64,000 nt of DNA, taken from NCBI RefSeq assembly GCF_014898815.1, contig NW_026515542.1, positions 558,001 through 622,000 of the forward strand, written 5' to 3'. Position numbers and translations under genes: made by a program. Shown piece after piece: positions 26,978 to 36,847 of the stretch. The notes beneath the pieces were generated by a model. The model worked only from the letters and a program-made list of their open reading frames with translations, had not been told where the DNA came from and made no database searches. Position 1 is the stretch's first letter; every line of letters begins with the position of its first letter. Source of the DNA: Panonychus citri (Eukaryota; Arthropoda; Arachnida; Trombidiformes; Tetranychidae).

Positions 26978-28803
26978 CACATAACTCAGCTGACGCTTTA
27001 AAGGTCCATAGTTATCTTTCTCCTTTCCTCATCATCATCTTCATCTCTCTCTCTCTTTCTCTTCCGTTCTATGTTTTTTGCTTTGCCCTTTTCCCTCTTC
27101 CTATTTAACCAGACATTTCCCAGGATTATTTCTCTATTAGTTGTTCTTCTCCATCTCCAATAGAATGTCTTATCTTTCTTTTCTTCACTAACATCATCAT
27201 CTTACTCTCCGGTCTTAACCTTCCTCCCTCTTTCTCTCTTCCTCTGTCTGTTTGTCTCAATTTCTTCTCTTGACTTCTTTCTTCAGGTGAGAACGGGACG
27301 AGGTAGAGCGAGAGAGAAGAAGACGAAAGAGAAAAACAGAGAAGGAGAAGGAGAAAAAGAAAGAGGGTGAGAAGGGGACTAAGAGGGGATAGTATTTAAC
27401 AGTCAATGTAAAAATTTTTCCGGTTAAGCCAACAACAGATTTAAACATCCATTTTATATTAGCTCTCTCAAAACTTCTCGAGTCTCTTTCTATTTATCTT
27501 CTCTTTTTCAATGTCTCTCTCTCTCTCTTTCTAATGCTCACTTGATATCTGGTCTCCATCATAAACAAAATTACATATAAACATATTACGGTGTAACTTG
27601 CATAGTCAAGACTTCAAGGACAAAATAAAAACAATTGAGACTCACAGCTCACTGACGACCTCCAAACGGATAAAAAAAGCTAATATTTTAGGTACATGAA
27701 TTTAATCTGGTTGGATACATGATAATGTTTTGTATTATTGTGTAGCAATAATTGACGGAATCACTTTCTTGATTCTTGAGCAACAACTGAACAAAGAAAT
27801 TAGGAAAAGCGAGAGAGAGAAAGAGAAAAGAAAAGAAACTCAAATTAAATTTGATAAACATAAAAGCAAAGTTATCAATTGTTAAGGTAGATAGACACAC
27901 ACACACACACATACAGGATGATGAGAAAAAAAAGAGAAATTAACAAGCAATAATCCATATAGAAATTAAATCAACTTGGCGCGATTAAATTGTAGTAAAA
28001 AAAAAATCATCTAGAGAAATATAATTAGCAAGCAAGTTTAATCAATCCGGTTCGAAACTTGAATCGGCCTAAATACTATATACAACTTAAACTCTCCACT
28101 ATTCAGCTACTAGAAAGAGAAAGAAGAGAGCGAGAGAGAGAGAGAGAGATATTCTTACAAAAAAATGACCTTGACTCTAAATTAATGTACGAGAAATGTG
28201 AAGGAGAGAGAGTAAAATAAAAGAGAAGGGAAAGAGAACATCGGTGAGAAGAAATAAGAAGAACAGAAGAAGTAAAGTCAAAATCAAAGAAGGAAAAATA
28301 AGAAAATATAAGAAAAAACTTTCATCCATTTTAAATATAAGACAGAGAGAGAAGAGAAAAAGGCGAAGGCAGCTGAGAAGCGGGTTAACACATTGGTAGA
28401 GCCGAAAGTGTTCAAACTAAACTAACTAAACCTTTTTATCCACTAACATAATGAGAGGGATTAATTTTGAGATTAGAATTGAATCAACATGAATTAGTGG
28501 GCTAATGTTAGGGATAGAAAATTGTTTTAATGATATGTAATGACGATGACAATTCCTACCCCGATGAGATTTGTTGTAAGTTGTTGAACTATTGGAGGAG
28601 TTGTTGTTGTTATATCCATTTGTTGATTGAGAAGTAAAAATATTTGGTGACAAAGAAGAGGATGAAGATGATGTTGATGTTGTGGTTGTTGTTGATGGTG
28701 ATGATTGTAGAAGTGGTGAATTCGTTGGCGGTGGTACTTGTGAAGAAAGTGGATGAACAGTCATTCCAGTGGAGAAATTTTTCTCTAAGATAAACTTTTT
28801 CAT
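22919..28803 (-). CDS. GSE1: GSE1-like CoREST/HDAC-associated scaffold
   Basis: Exons (high to low): 28803-28560, 26287-25867, 25776 to an uncertain junction near 25.4 kb, then to 23403, 23258-23155 and 23017-22919 (TAA). All other junctions match in phase; about 1050-1080 residues. Human GSE1 is a subunit of the BRAF-HDAC (CoREST/LSD1) repressor complex. Shared features, in order, are: an acidic stretch; a segment with EKVDFLNSLGLITL (human EKLEFLQLFGLTT); a second FNYMNLLGL block; and near the C-terminus FKWPGIEAITTAYEKY (human KWQGIEAVFEAY), leading into a coiled coil encoded by the last two exons. The N-terminal third is Ser/Asn/His/Pro-rich. The first exon sits 2.3 kb upstream. The reading frame shifts between 25389 and 25455. 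Either a poor 86-bp intron (25492-25407) or a missing base explains it. Confidence 0.85.
26944..26974. repeat. CT microsatellite
   Basis: About 15 TC units in the GSE1 first intron. Confidence 0.95.
27894..27912. repeat. AC microsatellite
   Basis: An AC/CA run of about 19 bases, one of the few CA repeats in a window dominated by CT/GA repeats. Confidence 0.9.
28132..28149. repeat. GA microsatellite
   Basis: A pure GA run within a wider purine-rich stretch of the GSE1 first intron. Confidence 0.9.
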
Positions 28804-30020
28804 TGAATAAAATGGAGTAAACTTTGTAGATAGAATTCACAATAGAACAAAAAATTCATTAAAAGTGAGAAGAAATTAGAAAAGAACAAAAAAAATGTCA
28901 ATCCAAACAAGAAAAACACTCACACATACAGACACAAAAACACCAATAAACTAAATGAACCACAAGAAGAAAATCTATAGACTTAATTAGAAAGACACAT
29001 TAATCACAACAAGAACTAAATTAATTAAAATTTATTCTTTTCGTATAAATGTTGACATGTGATGGTCAACAATTAAGAATATTAACTAATTAAGGCACAA
29101 GAAGAAATTAAAGAAAAAAAGAAAAAACTAAAACGAGAAAAAAGAAACACAAACTGAATGAGAATAGAAAATAAGTGAGAATATAAAAAGAGAGAAGAAC
29201 AAGAATGAAAAGAGTAAGAGAGAAAAGAAGAAAATAGTGAGTCTTTCTTTTCTCTTTCTCTTTAATCTGGTTACGTTAATCTCTTCTCTCTCTCTCTTTG
29301 TTACCTTTCTGGTTTCTTTTTTTGGTTTAAACATTTAACTTTAACTAGTTAATCTTTTTAATCACCATTGACTTAATGATGGTCAGTTGATTGGATGACC
29401 AATAATCATTTCAAACGATTTACCTTCTAAATCATCTTGGAGTTTCAACTTTACTCTATTAAATTGTTTGACGATCAATCAGATAATCTGGTTAATTTGG
29501 TTAATGTTAAATCGTTTTCATTGAGGTTATTTGATTGTTTGCAGGGAGAATATCGAGATAAAGATTAATTGGTTGGCAAATTCGGATTACAAGATTGAAG
29601 ATTTTCGTTGATTCACTTTGAGTAATTACCCGAAAATTGATTAACTATTTAGAATTTACAATTTTTTTTCCACTCAATTGATGATGATGATGATGATGGT
29701 TGATTCCGAATATGATTCTATCCCGAGGAAAAGGATAAAATTAATCAACAGCGGAACCAGATTAACGATAATAATTTTTATTTACGAAGCTCTCTATTGA
29801 CATCCTATTGACATGTGAATGTTGTTACAGTTTAAATAGTAAATTCTGTTTCGAACCATTTGAACATAATTAATAACAGTCAAGGAGCTTTTCTTTTTTC
29901 TTTTAACAAGGAGAAAAGAAAAAGAACAAAACAAACATGAGAAACATGAGCTACCTAAAAAGATAAAGATAAAGAAGAAAAAAGAAATTAAATTTCCATA
30001 ATTGTAACTGGAGGAATCAT
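28804..30020. other. Region upstream of GSE1 and downstream of ATP synthase subunit k
   Basis: It is purine-rich at 29100-29230, then AT-rich, with a GAT tract at 29681-29698. The GSE1 promoter or 5' untranslated exons and the 3' untranslated region of the subunit k gene should lie here. No coding exon was recognised. Confidence 0.5.
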
Positions 30021-30200
30021 TTACTTCTTGGGCTCCTCTTTTCCTGATTTTCTAAATTTAGTGAAATAAAGAATGAGAGCACCGGTTACACTAAGGGTGA
30101 GAATGGAACAGTTCCGACGCCCAGTGTTGGTGAAAGAATTAAAATATTTGGACATCCCAGTGAATTGGGCTTCATCAACGTGTTCACCATGTCCGGCCAT
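30021..30200 (-). CDS. ATP5MK: ATP synthase membrane subunit k (DAPIT)
   Basis: A single-exon 59-residue protein starting at the ATG at 30200. It belongs to the small DAPIT/USMG5 family, which sits in the mitochondrial inner membrane at the Fo part of ATP synthase and helps enzyme dimers associate. The conserved core AQFTGMSKYFNSFTNTGRRN (residues 11-30) closely follows the family consensus QFTGIKKYFNSYTLTGRxN. It is followed by one membrane helix (about 31-48) and a basic tail ending in EEPKK. Length is normal for the family. The upstream in-frame TTG is not a likely start. The next gene upstream on the same strand, MTG2, is also mitochondrial. Confidence 0.93.
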   Translation of the reverse strand: MAGHGEHVDEAQFTGMSKYFNSFTNTGRRNCSILTLSVTGALILYFTKFRKSGKEEPKK

Positions 30201-30762
30201 GTTCAATTATCTATAAAATTAGAGAAAAATAATCAAAATGATCAATATAAACAATCAAAATGAGAAAATATCTCAACAAATTACACAAATTACACAAATG
30301 AATCAATTATGAATCAATAGATCAAGTATACACATTTTGAATGGATGCAAACAAAGATACTTACTGGTAATTAGCAAATTAGACACAGATGAAAGGTCAA
30401 TTGATTCAAGTAAATTACACAATTAAGAGCAAATTTAATCACAATTAGACTTGAATGTTTGTCCTTTTCAAGATTTTTTTTCTTGTTTTCCAAAGTCAGG
30501 GAACGTTAACTAATAACGTCTAGTAAATTCTTCGTAATTTGGAGTCGAAACAAAGATAATTAACTTATAAAAAAATTACAATTAAATGGAAATTGAGTAT
30601 TTTTCGAAAAAAAATGTCTGAATTACAACTAAAATCAAATTCTATGTTAAATTACTCGAAGAGATTTCATTTAATGAGTTTGTTTGACTTTGATTTTTAC
30701 AATTGTTACAAGAAGATGAAAGTTTTTTTTTACAAATTGTTAAGATTAATTGTCTTGACTGA
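30201..30762. other. Spacer between MTG2 and ATP synthase subunit k
   Basis: 562 bp of AT-rich DNA holding the MTG2 3' end and the subunit k promoter or leader. The open frame at 30593-30853 on the plus strand partly mirrors MTG2 and has no family resemblance. Nothing else was recognised. Confidence 0.5.
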
Positions 30763-32191
30763 TTACCAATTAAAACCCTCTTCATCTGTTTCAGGCTTAT
30801 TGTATAAATCATATAAGGCTCGTAAATGTCTAAGAAATTCCGTTAAATTGTAACCATATTTTCCCGATAACGGAATCACTGGTAATGGTAATTCACCTTG
30901 TTTAGTTTCCTTTGAGATATAATTTCTTAATGAATTTAGATTTTCTTGCCATTCATCTGAATCGTATTTAGATGCAATTATACAATTGGGTCTTTTAGAT
31001 AATCCAGGTCTAAATTGTTCTAATTCATATCTTAAAGCTTCTAATTGTTTCCATGGTTCGGATAAACTAACATCGATTACGTAAAATAAGCAGACACATT
31101 TTTCAACATGTTTAAGGAAATCAAGACCAAGACCTTTATCTTGATGAGCCCCTTCAACTAATCCAGGTAAATCAGCGACTGCAATTTGCTCATAATCCGA
31201 ATAATCAATAACACCAATGTGAGGGACTAAAGTTGTAAACGGATAATCAGCAACCTTTGGTGTGGCTCTTGAAATTGCCCGAAGTAAAGTTGATTTACCA
31301 ACATTTGGAAATCCAATTAAACCTGCATGGGCAAAACACCTCATCTCAAGAATTAATTGTCGCGTCTCTCCTTTACCACCATATTCAGCTACCCTGGGAT
31401 GACGATTTTCATTTGTTAGATAGAAATGATTCCCTTTTCCACCGGCACCTCCACGAGCAGCGATAAACATTTCACCATCTTTAATCAATTCGATTAACAT
31501 TTTCCCACTTTGCTCTTTAACCTGTGTATTGATAGGAACCTCAACGAGAACATGTTTTCCACAGGCTCCTGTCATATCTTTATTCATTCCTCTTTCCCCA
31601 TGATTTCCTCGATAAACTGAAATTAAATGTGATAAAGATTTGATTCTTCTATCAGCTCTTAATATAACATGGCCGCCATTTCCTCCATCTCCACCATCGG
31701 GTCCTGCCATGTCGTTACACCAAAGATGTAGAAATGATATCTCACCATCTCCGCCATTACCACCAACAAAATTGACACTTTTAATATCAAGAAAGGTATG
31801 ACTCTGAAAAGAAAAAGTTGTTAATCAAATGAAATATTTACTATAAGAAACAATTTGTTGATATAAATTAATAAATGATTTTGATTACCTTTAAATGATA
31901 TGATCGATTCTTATGAGGTTTTAATGCTTTTGCATATGATAAGGATCCAGTTGGATAGACAGGGTTACCTTCATCATCTTCAAAGGTAGATAATCGTCCA
32001 CTTTCATAACCTTTAATTGAATCAGAATCAGAATGACAATTTAATTTATCTTCTTTATCACGATAAAAAGCAGCCAAACGAATCCATTTTTCCGAATCAC
32101 TGGCAACTCTTTTCTTACAAAATCTTAACGATTGTAACAAAATTCTAGACACTTTTGGATAGAAATTACTACTAATTAATGGAGAAATCAT
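30763..32191 (-). CDS. MTG2: Mitochondrial Obg-type GTPase MTG2
   Basis: Two exons, 32191-31889 and 31803-30763, join in phase 0, giving 447 residues. Obg GTPases assist assembly of the large ribosomal subunit; MTG2 acts in mitochondria. After a basic N-terminal stretch likely to be a targeting peptide, the Gly-rich Obg fold runs from about 105 to 255 (GGNGGDG, GPDGGDGGNGGH, ARGGAGGKGN). The G domain follows: P-loop GFPNVGKS at 265-272, switch YPFTT, and G3 DLPG at 312-315. The G4 position reads SKYD (379-382) instead of NKxD. The chosen start is the first in-frame ATG. A 4-codon uORF (32199-32188) ends by overlapping it. Length compares with about 406 in human. Confidence 0.93.
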
Positions 32192-32199
32192 TTCCTCAT
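32188..32199 (-). promoter_or_regulatory. uORF overlapping the MTG2 start codon
   Basis: ATG AGG AAA TGA on the minus strand starts 8 bases upstream of the MTG2 ATG. Its TGA shares bases with that ATG in an ATGA overlap. If transcripts begin upstream of 32199, ribosomes would meet this mini-frame first and could reach the main start by leaky scanning or reinitiation. The transcript start is unknown. Confidence 0.5.
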
Positions 32200-33336
32200 T
32201 GATGAATAAATGAATTAAATTGCCAGTTGAGAGAAAAACAAAATCAAACAAAGACAATTAAGTTAATCAACCAAAGTAACAAAATCAAAACAGTCCAAAC
32301 ATATGAGTAAAAATGTTGATCAAGAAAAAGAAACAAAAAAAAGGCGGTTAATTCAAATCGCGAAAAGAAAATTGAATTAATCAAATTGTTGATTATGTTG
32401 ATTCGGAGAAATTGGAAAAGACAATTAAATTAATTAATCACCTAAAGAATAAAGTGAAAACTAATTGTTGTCAAATTTGTTTATCGTTTTTGTTTTTACT
32501 TTGATTCAATTGATTTTCAATGAGATTTACAAAGTTTAATTTGTTTTTCTTAATTATTACAATCAAAGACCAATTAATTAAAATTAATTGTAATGATTAA
32601 TAGGAAAATTGTTTTCTTAGTTTAAAAAATGGCAGAGATTAAGAAATGCTTTGTTGTCTTGAGATTAATCAGATTGTTACAATTTAATGAAAGGTTTTAT
32701 TTTGAGATCAATCATTTGAAATGATAATTCAAAGTGATTAATGTTAATTGTTTGATTTTAAATTATCAAAATTAAGGTCCCAATATTAAAAGGATATATA
32801 AAAAAGTAATTAGATTATAAATAAATCTAAATCGTGAGAGGGAAATGATCAAGATGAATTATTAGTTAATTTCTTGAGATGAGAAAAGTAATTCAAATTA
32901 AACATTTGAGTACATTTACTAATCTCAAAATGATTAAGAATTAAAGAGAGAGAGACTTTAATTAATTGTTTACCCAAGAGAAAATGATTATAAGGATTGA
33001 CGAAAAGATAGAAATCATCAGTCGACAATTAAGGAGAAATCAATTTGATTTCGATTAATGAACTAATCGATCTATGGATCAAATTGTTACAATTAGTGGC
33101 GAAACTATCAATATACAAGAAACTTTGAGGTAATTGAATTGATTGTATTAATTTGGACAGATGATAATAATAAGTTGAATGAATTATATGAGACGTTGAT
33201 TAGTTTGAAGAAATTAATTGCTAGAGATTAATATATAATTAGTAAAAAAATTGATGATGAAAGAGAGAGAGAGATGAAAAAATGATTCTCAATAATTAAA
33301 GCCAATTGTTGAACGAGAATCATTGAAAGTTAATTG
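32200..33336. other. Region between IMPACT and MTG2
   Basis: About 1.1 kb of AT-rich DNA with MTG2 upstream sequence and IMPACT 3' sequence (both genes on the minus strand). Small GA runs lie at 32945-32954 and 33262-33273. No coding exon was recognised. Confidence 0.5.
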
Positions 33337-35231
33337 TTATTTAGATTTTTTCTTTCGATTTGAATTTGATTTCTCTTGGACAGCGGCCTCAATGTAACCA
33401 CATTTAACGAGTAAATCGCGAGCGACATTGTTTATGTGCTTGAATCGATCGGCTCCAAGATTCACTCCGCCGTACCAACGACTTACCACAACGAGGACAT
33501 TTTTAACATCCAAAATTTGAAGAAGATGAAGTAAACGGGCACCGGCGGCAGTTTCACCGTCATCATCAAAATCCTGAATGAAAGTGTGATGAGATGATCC
33601 ACCGCCACTGCCACCCCCGCCTCCGGCTATACGATAAGCGACAATATTATGAGTTGCATTGTCTATTTTCTTGTTCGCCTTCAAAGTGACCAAAGCTGAT
33701 TGAACTTGGACAATACAATCAACCGGACAGATATGAGCTTGGAAAACACTTCGACGATCAACAATTGGCTCTCCATGGACAAATTTAATATCATTAGCGA
33801 CTCCATTGTGATCTTTATGATGATGATAATGATGATAATCAAACTCCTCGTATTTATATTCAGCATTTTCATCATTTTCATCTCCACCGCCTCCTCCATC
33901 ACCTCCTTCATCAATATCTTCATTCAGTTTACCTGAGAGAGACAAAAGAAAAGAAAAGAAAATCAAAAACTTTCAATAATCAATTCTAATTCCATCACAC
34001 AATTAACATTGTTTTCTTATTCTCATCAGTAATTAAATAGTGATTGATTTAATTACTTAGAGAAACTTGATTATGATTGATGGAAATTGTTAGTGTGAAA
34101 GGTAAGAAGTTTGTTTCATGGTTAAAATCTTCATCGACATGATTGCTAAGATTCTGGTTCCAGACGATAATTTATCACTGAACCATAGAGAGATGATGAT
34201 GATGATGATGTTAATGATGATGAAACAAGAAGATGAGAAAGTTAGAGAGAGAGAGAGAGAATTAGATTTCTAACAAATTAACCAAAGACGAAGACAATTT
34301 GGTTGGATGAGTTGAGTTACCATAACTTTAGATTGAACCATTTCTAGGTAACTAAAAACAACCAGTAAACAAATAAATTGCTCATCAAATTCAAGGTAAA
34401 CAATTAGATTTAATCATCATCATCAAATGATTAAAATAGTAAAATCCCTTTGAGCCTTGATTGTAATGTTTTCTCATTCACAGTTAGTTTGTCCCATTTG
34501 GATTATGTAAATCAAACTAATCCTATGAGAAAAACAATTGATCATATTGATCATTAAACAAATGATTCTGTGAAAATTTCAAGGTTACAATCAAACAGAA
34601 ATTATAAAATTAAGTAAACAATTACATCTAAACTGCAATTAAGTAGCAACAATTAAAGCAAAATCCATCAAATTTTGTTGAAATTGTTTCTTAATCAAAC
34701 AAATAAATTTACTTTTTGTTGGTAATGAAAGACACACAATCAAATTTCAACGAAAATGAAACAATTAAATTTACCTGAACAGTGTTGATATTTATTACCA
34801 TGTAAAGAAGGTGTTAATTGTTCATCACAATTGTTATCAGGGGTGATTGAATTTCCACCGGTTGTTTCATTAGTTGAACCGTTAATTGAATCAACGTTTT
34901 CATCTTTATCAAAATATTCACGAGCTTTTTCAATCCACATATACAATATGGATTCACCTTGATTGTCCAAGTAAATTGTATTTAATTCACCAACTAATCT
35001 ACTTTTGAGATTACGTGACATCCATGGAGCACTTAGAGTATAATAAGGTGGACCATTAAGAGGATAATCAAGAGAAAATCTAATATCAAGTTTAATTGTT
35101 TTCTCATTTTCCTCGGGATGAGTTAGAGTAACGGAGAAACCATGACTTTCCTCCTCTTCCAGCATCAGATCATCTCCATAAATGGCTGAAAGAGCTTCAA
35201 TCTCATATTTACGAAGTGTTTCATTATCCAT
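33337..35231 (-). CDS. IMPACT: IMPACT/YIH1-type GCN2 regulator
   Basis: Two exons, 35231-34775 and 33932-33337, join in phase 1 across an 842-bp intron, giving 350 residues (human IMPACT is 320). The N-terminal RWD domain (about 5-115, opening with YEIEALSAIYGDD) is the GCN1-binding module, through which this family keeps the eIF2alpha kinase GCN2 inactive. The C-terminal UPF0029/Impact domain (about 205-332) shows RSVFQAH at 212-218, DDDGETAAG near 275-283 and the signature SRWYGGVNLG at 303-312. Between them is a Gly/Asp/His-rich linker, and a poly-Gly insert interrupts the ancient domain before HTFIQDF. The C-terminus is basic. Start at the ATG beginning MDNETLRKYE. Confidence 0.95.
33933..34774 (-). 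other. IMPACT intron
   Basis: A phase-1 intron between CAG|GTAAAT and TCTCTCTCAG|G. It contains a short GAT tract at 34192-34210 and a GA run at 34243-34260. Confidence 0.85.
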
Positions 35232-36219
35232 GATTAACTAATTAGATTGAAGAAATTAAATACACGAACAAACAATTAACACAGTGATTACCTGGGATTA
35301 GATTAAAAGTTGAACACAAAGATGAAGTGAAAACAAAAACAAAAGCAACACGTGAATGAAGGGGTTGATATGAAAAAAGAAAAGAGAAAATTTTCAATTT
35401 CTTTTGTTTTTCTTTTTTTTTGATGGCGAGTAAGTCAGAGGTTGAGAAAACAATCAAATTAAGCAAACAATCAACAAATCTAATGATCTTAATGATGTTG
35501 ATGAGTCAGGCGAGAAGAGAGAGAAAATCAAATGGGATGATTCAAATGAGAGAGAGTCAAAGGATGTTAACAGAAAATAAGAACACTGGAAATATTATAA
35601 GATGAAAAGAGTTGGAGGAAAAATGGAGAAAAAAAAAGTCAAAGAAATGATGAAATATTGAGAAGAACGGATGAGAATATGATGACCGAAAGATGACCAA
35701 TTGTTGGGAAAGAAAAAGAAACAAATATAACCAAAGGCCTGAGATGTTTCTAGTTGAACACTTGAGATGCAATTGAAGATGAAACGATGTAAACATAGAG
35801 AATTGAGTCTGTGTGTGAGGGAGAAGAGAGAGAGAGAAGATAATTCTACCTGAAAAAGAAGATGAAGATCATGTTCATTTTGTGAACTTTGTCTTTCTTT
35901 CTGGGAGAGAGAAGAAAAAAAAAGGATTCTCTTTGTAGAACAAGAGAAAAAAAGATCAACACTCAACAAGATTGAATTGAATTTCCAAGAATTGGGATTC
36001 CCCAAATTGCCCCTTTTTCTCTTCATCACCTCTACCCTTTATCTTCCTTTCTACTCCCTCTCTTGTTAGTTCCATCTTCTTTCCTCTGTCATCTTCATCT
36101 TCTCATCTTCTCATCCTCTTTCTTTTCTTTCTTTTTCGCTTCTTCCCTGAAAATCGCTCCATCAACCAGCCCTCGGTTCATCTTAATGGCCCAAAGAGAA
36201 AAAATCATTTTCGTCTTCA

Positions 36220-36250
<31 letters not shown>

Positions 36251-36847
36251 GTTGTTGTTCAATCGATTATGTATTAAATCATGAGGAGAAAAAGTTCTTG
36301 TGATCTTTAGCCTGAAAAAATGTTCCTTTTTCCTGGAATCGTAATCATAAAACTCCATCACCATAATCATCTTCATCTTCTCATAACCTTATTCTCAGTT
36401 ATAATCCCATGGAAATTGAATTAACTCTCCCTCTTTTCATCTTAATTGTAACCCAATCATTCAAATTGTTTCTGCAATCGTAGGACAATTAACTTATTAA
36501 CAATCATAAATCTCTTCGAGTAAAATGCTTCTTTTCTCACTCTATCTCAAATTGGAATGAAAATTTTTCAGATAATTGCAACTAAATCAATTCTCTAGAC
36601 TAATTAATGATTAGTTATCTCTAATTGTTTGAAATTTTTGATGGAAATTAAAATTTGATAAGAAAAGAAATTACTTCGTTAAGAGCAATCGCACAGAGAT
36701 GAAGATATAAAAATCGATATTTTTGTTTGTTGCTTTTCCAATGTAATCATTGATTGAGAATCAATTGTTATCTTGTTACAATTATTCCTGATTGTTGTTG
36801 TTTTCTTAATCTTCTCAATCAATTTTAATCCAATTGTAATTCTAACG
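35232..36847. other. Divergent promoter region between IMPACT and RIC3
   Basis: IMPACT reads left and RIC3 reads right from this 1.6-kb interval. It is unusually polypurine/polypyrimidine, with a purine-rich half at 35490-35960 and a CT-rich half at 36000-36250 on the plus strand. Apparent open frames here are low-complexity Ser/Phe or Lys/Glu translations. Confidence 0.6.
36220..36246. repeat. CT microsatellite
   Basis: About 13 CT units between the divergent IMPACT and RIC3 genes. Confidence 0.95.

Larger units (their letters stand above)
26288..28559 (-). other. GSE1 first intron
   Basis: 2272 bp between donor GGGGTAGG (GT at 28559-28558) and acceptor CCCATTAG (AG at 26289-26288). Phase 1 on both sides supports the join. 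It contains strong strand-asymmetric tracts: TC-rich at 26870-27270, GA-rich at 27290-27370 and 28110-28370, plus an AC run. No coding exon is apparent. Confidence 0.6.
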
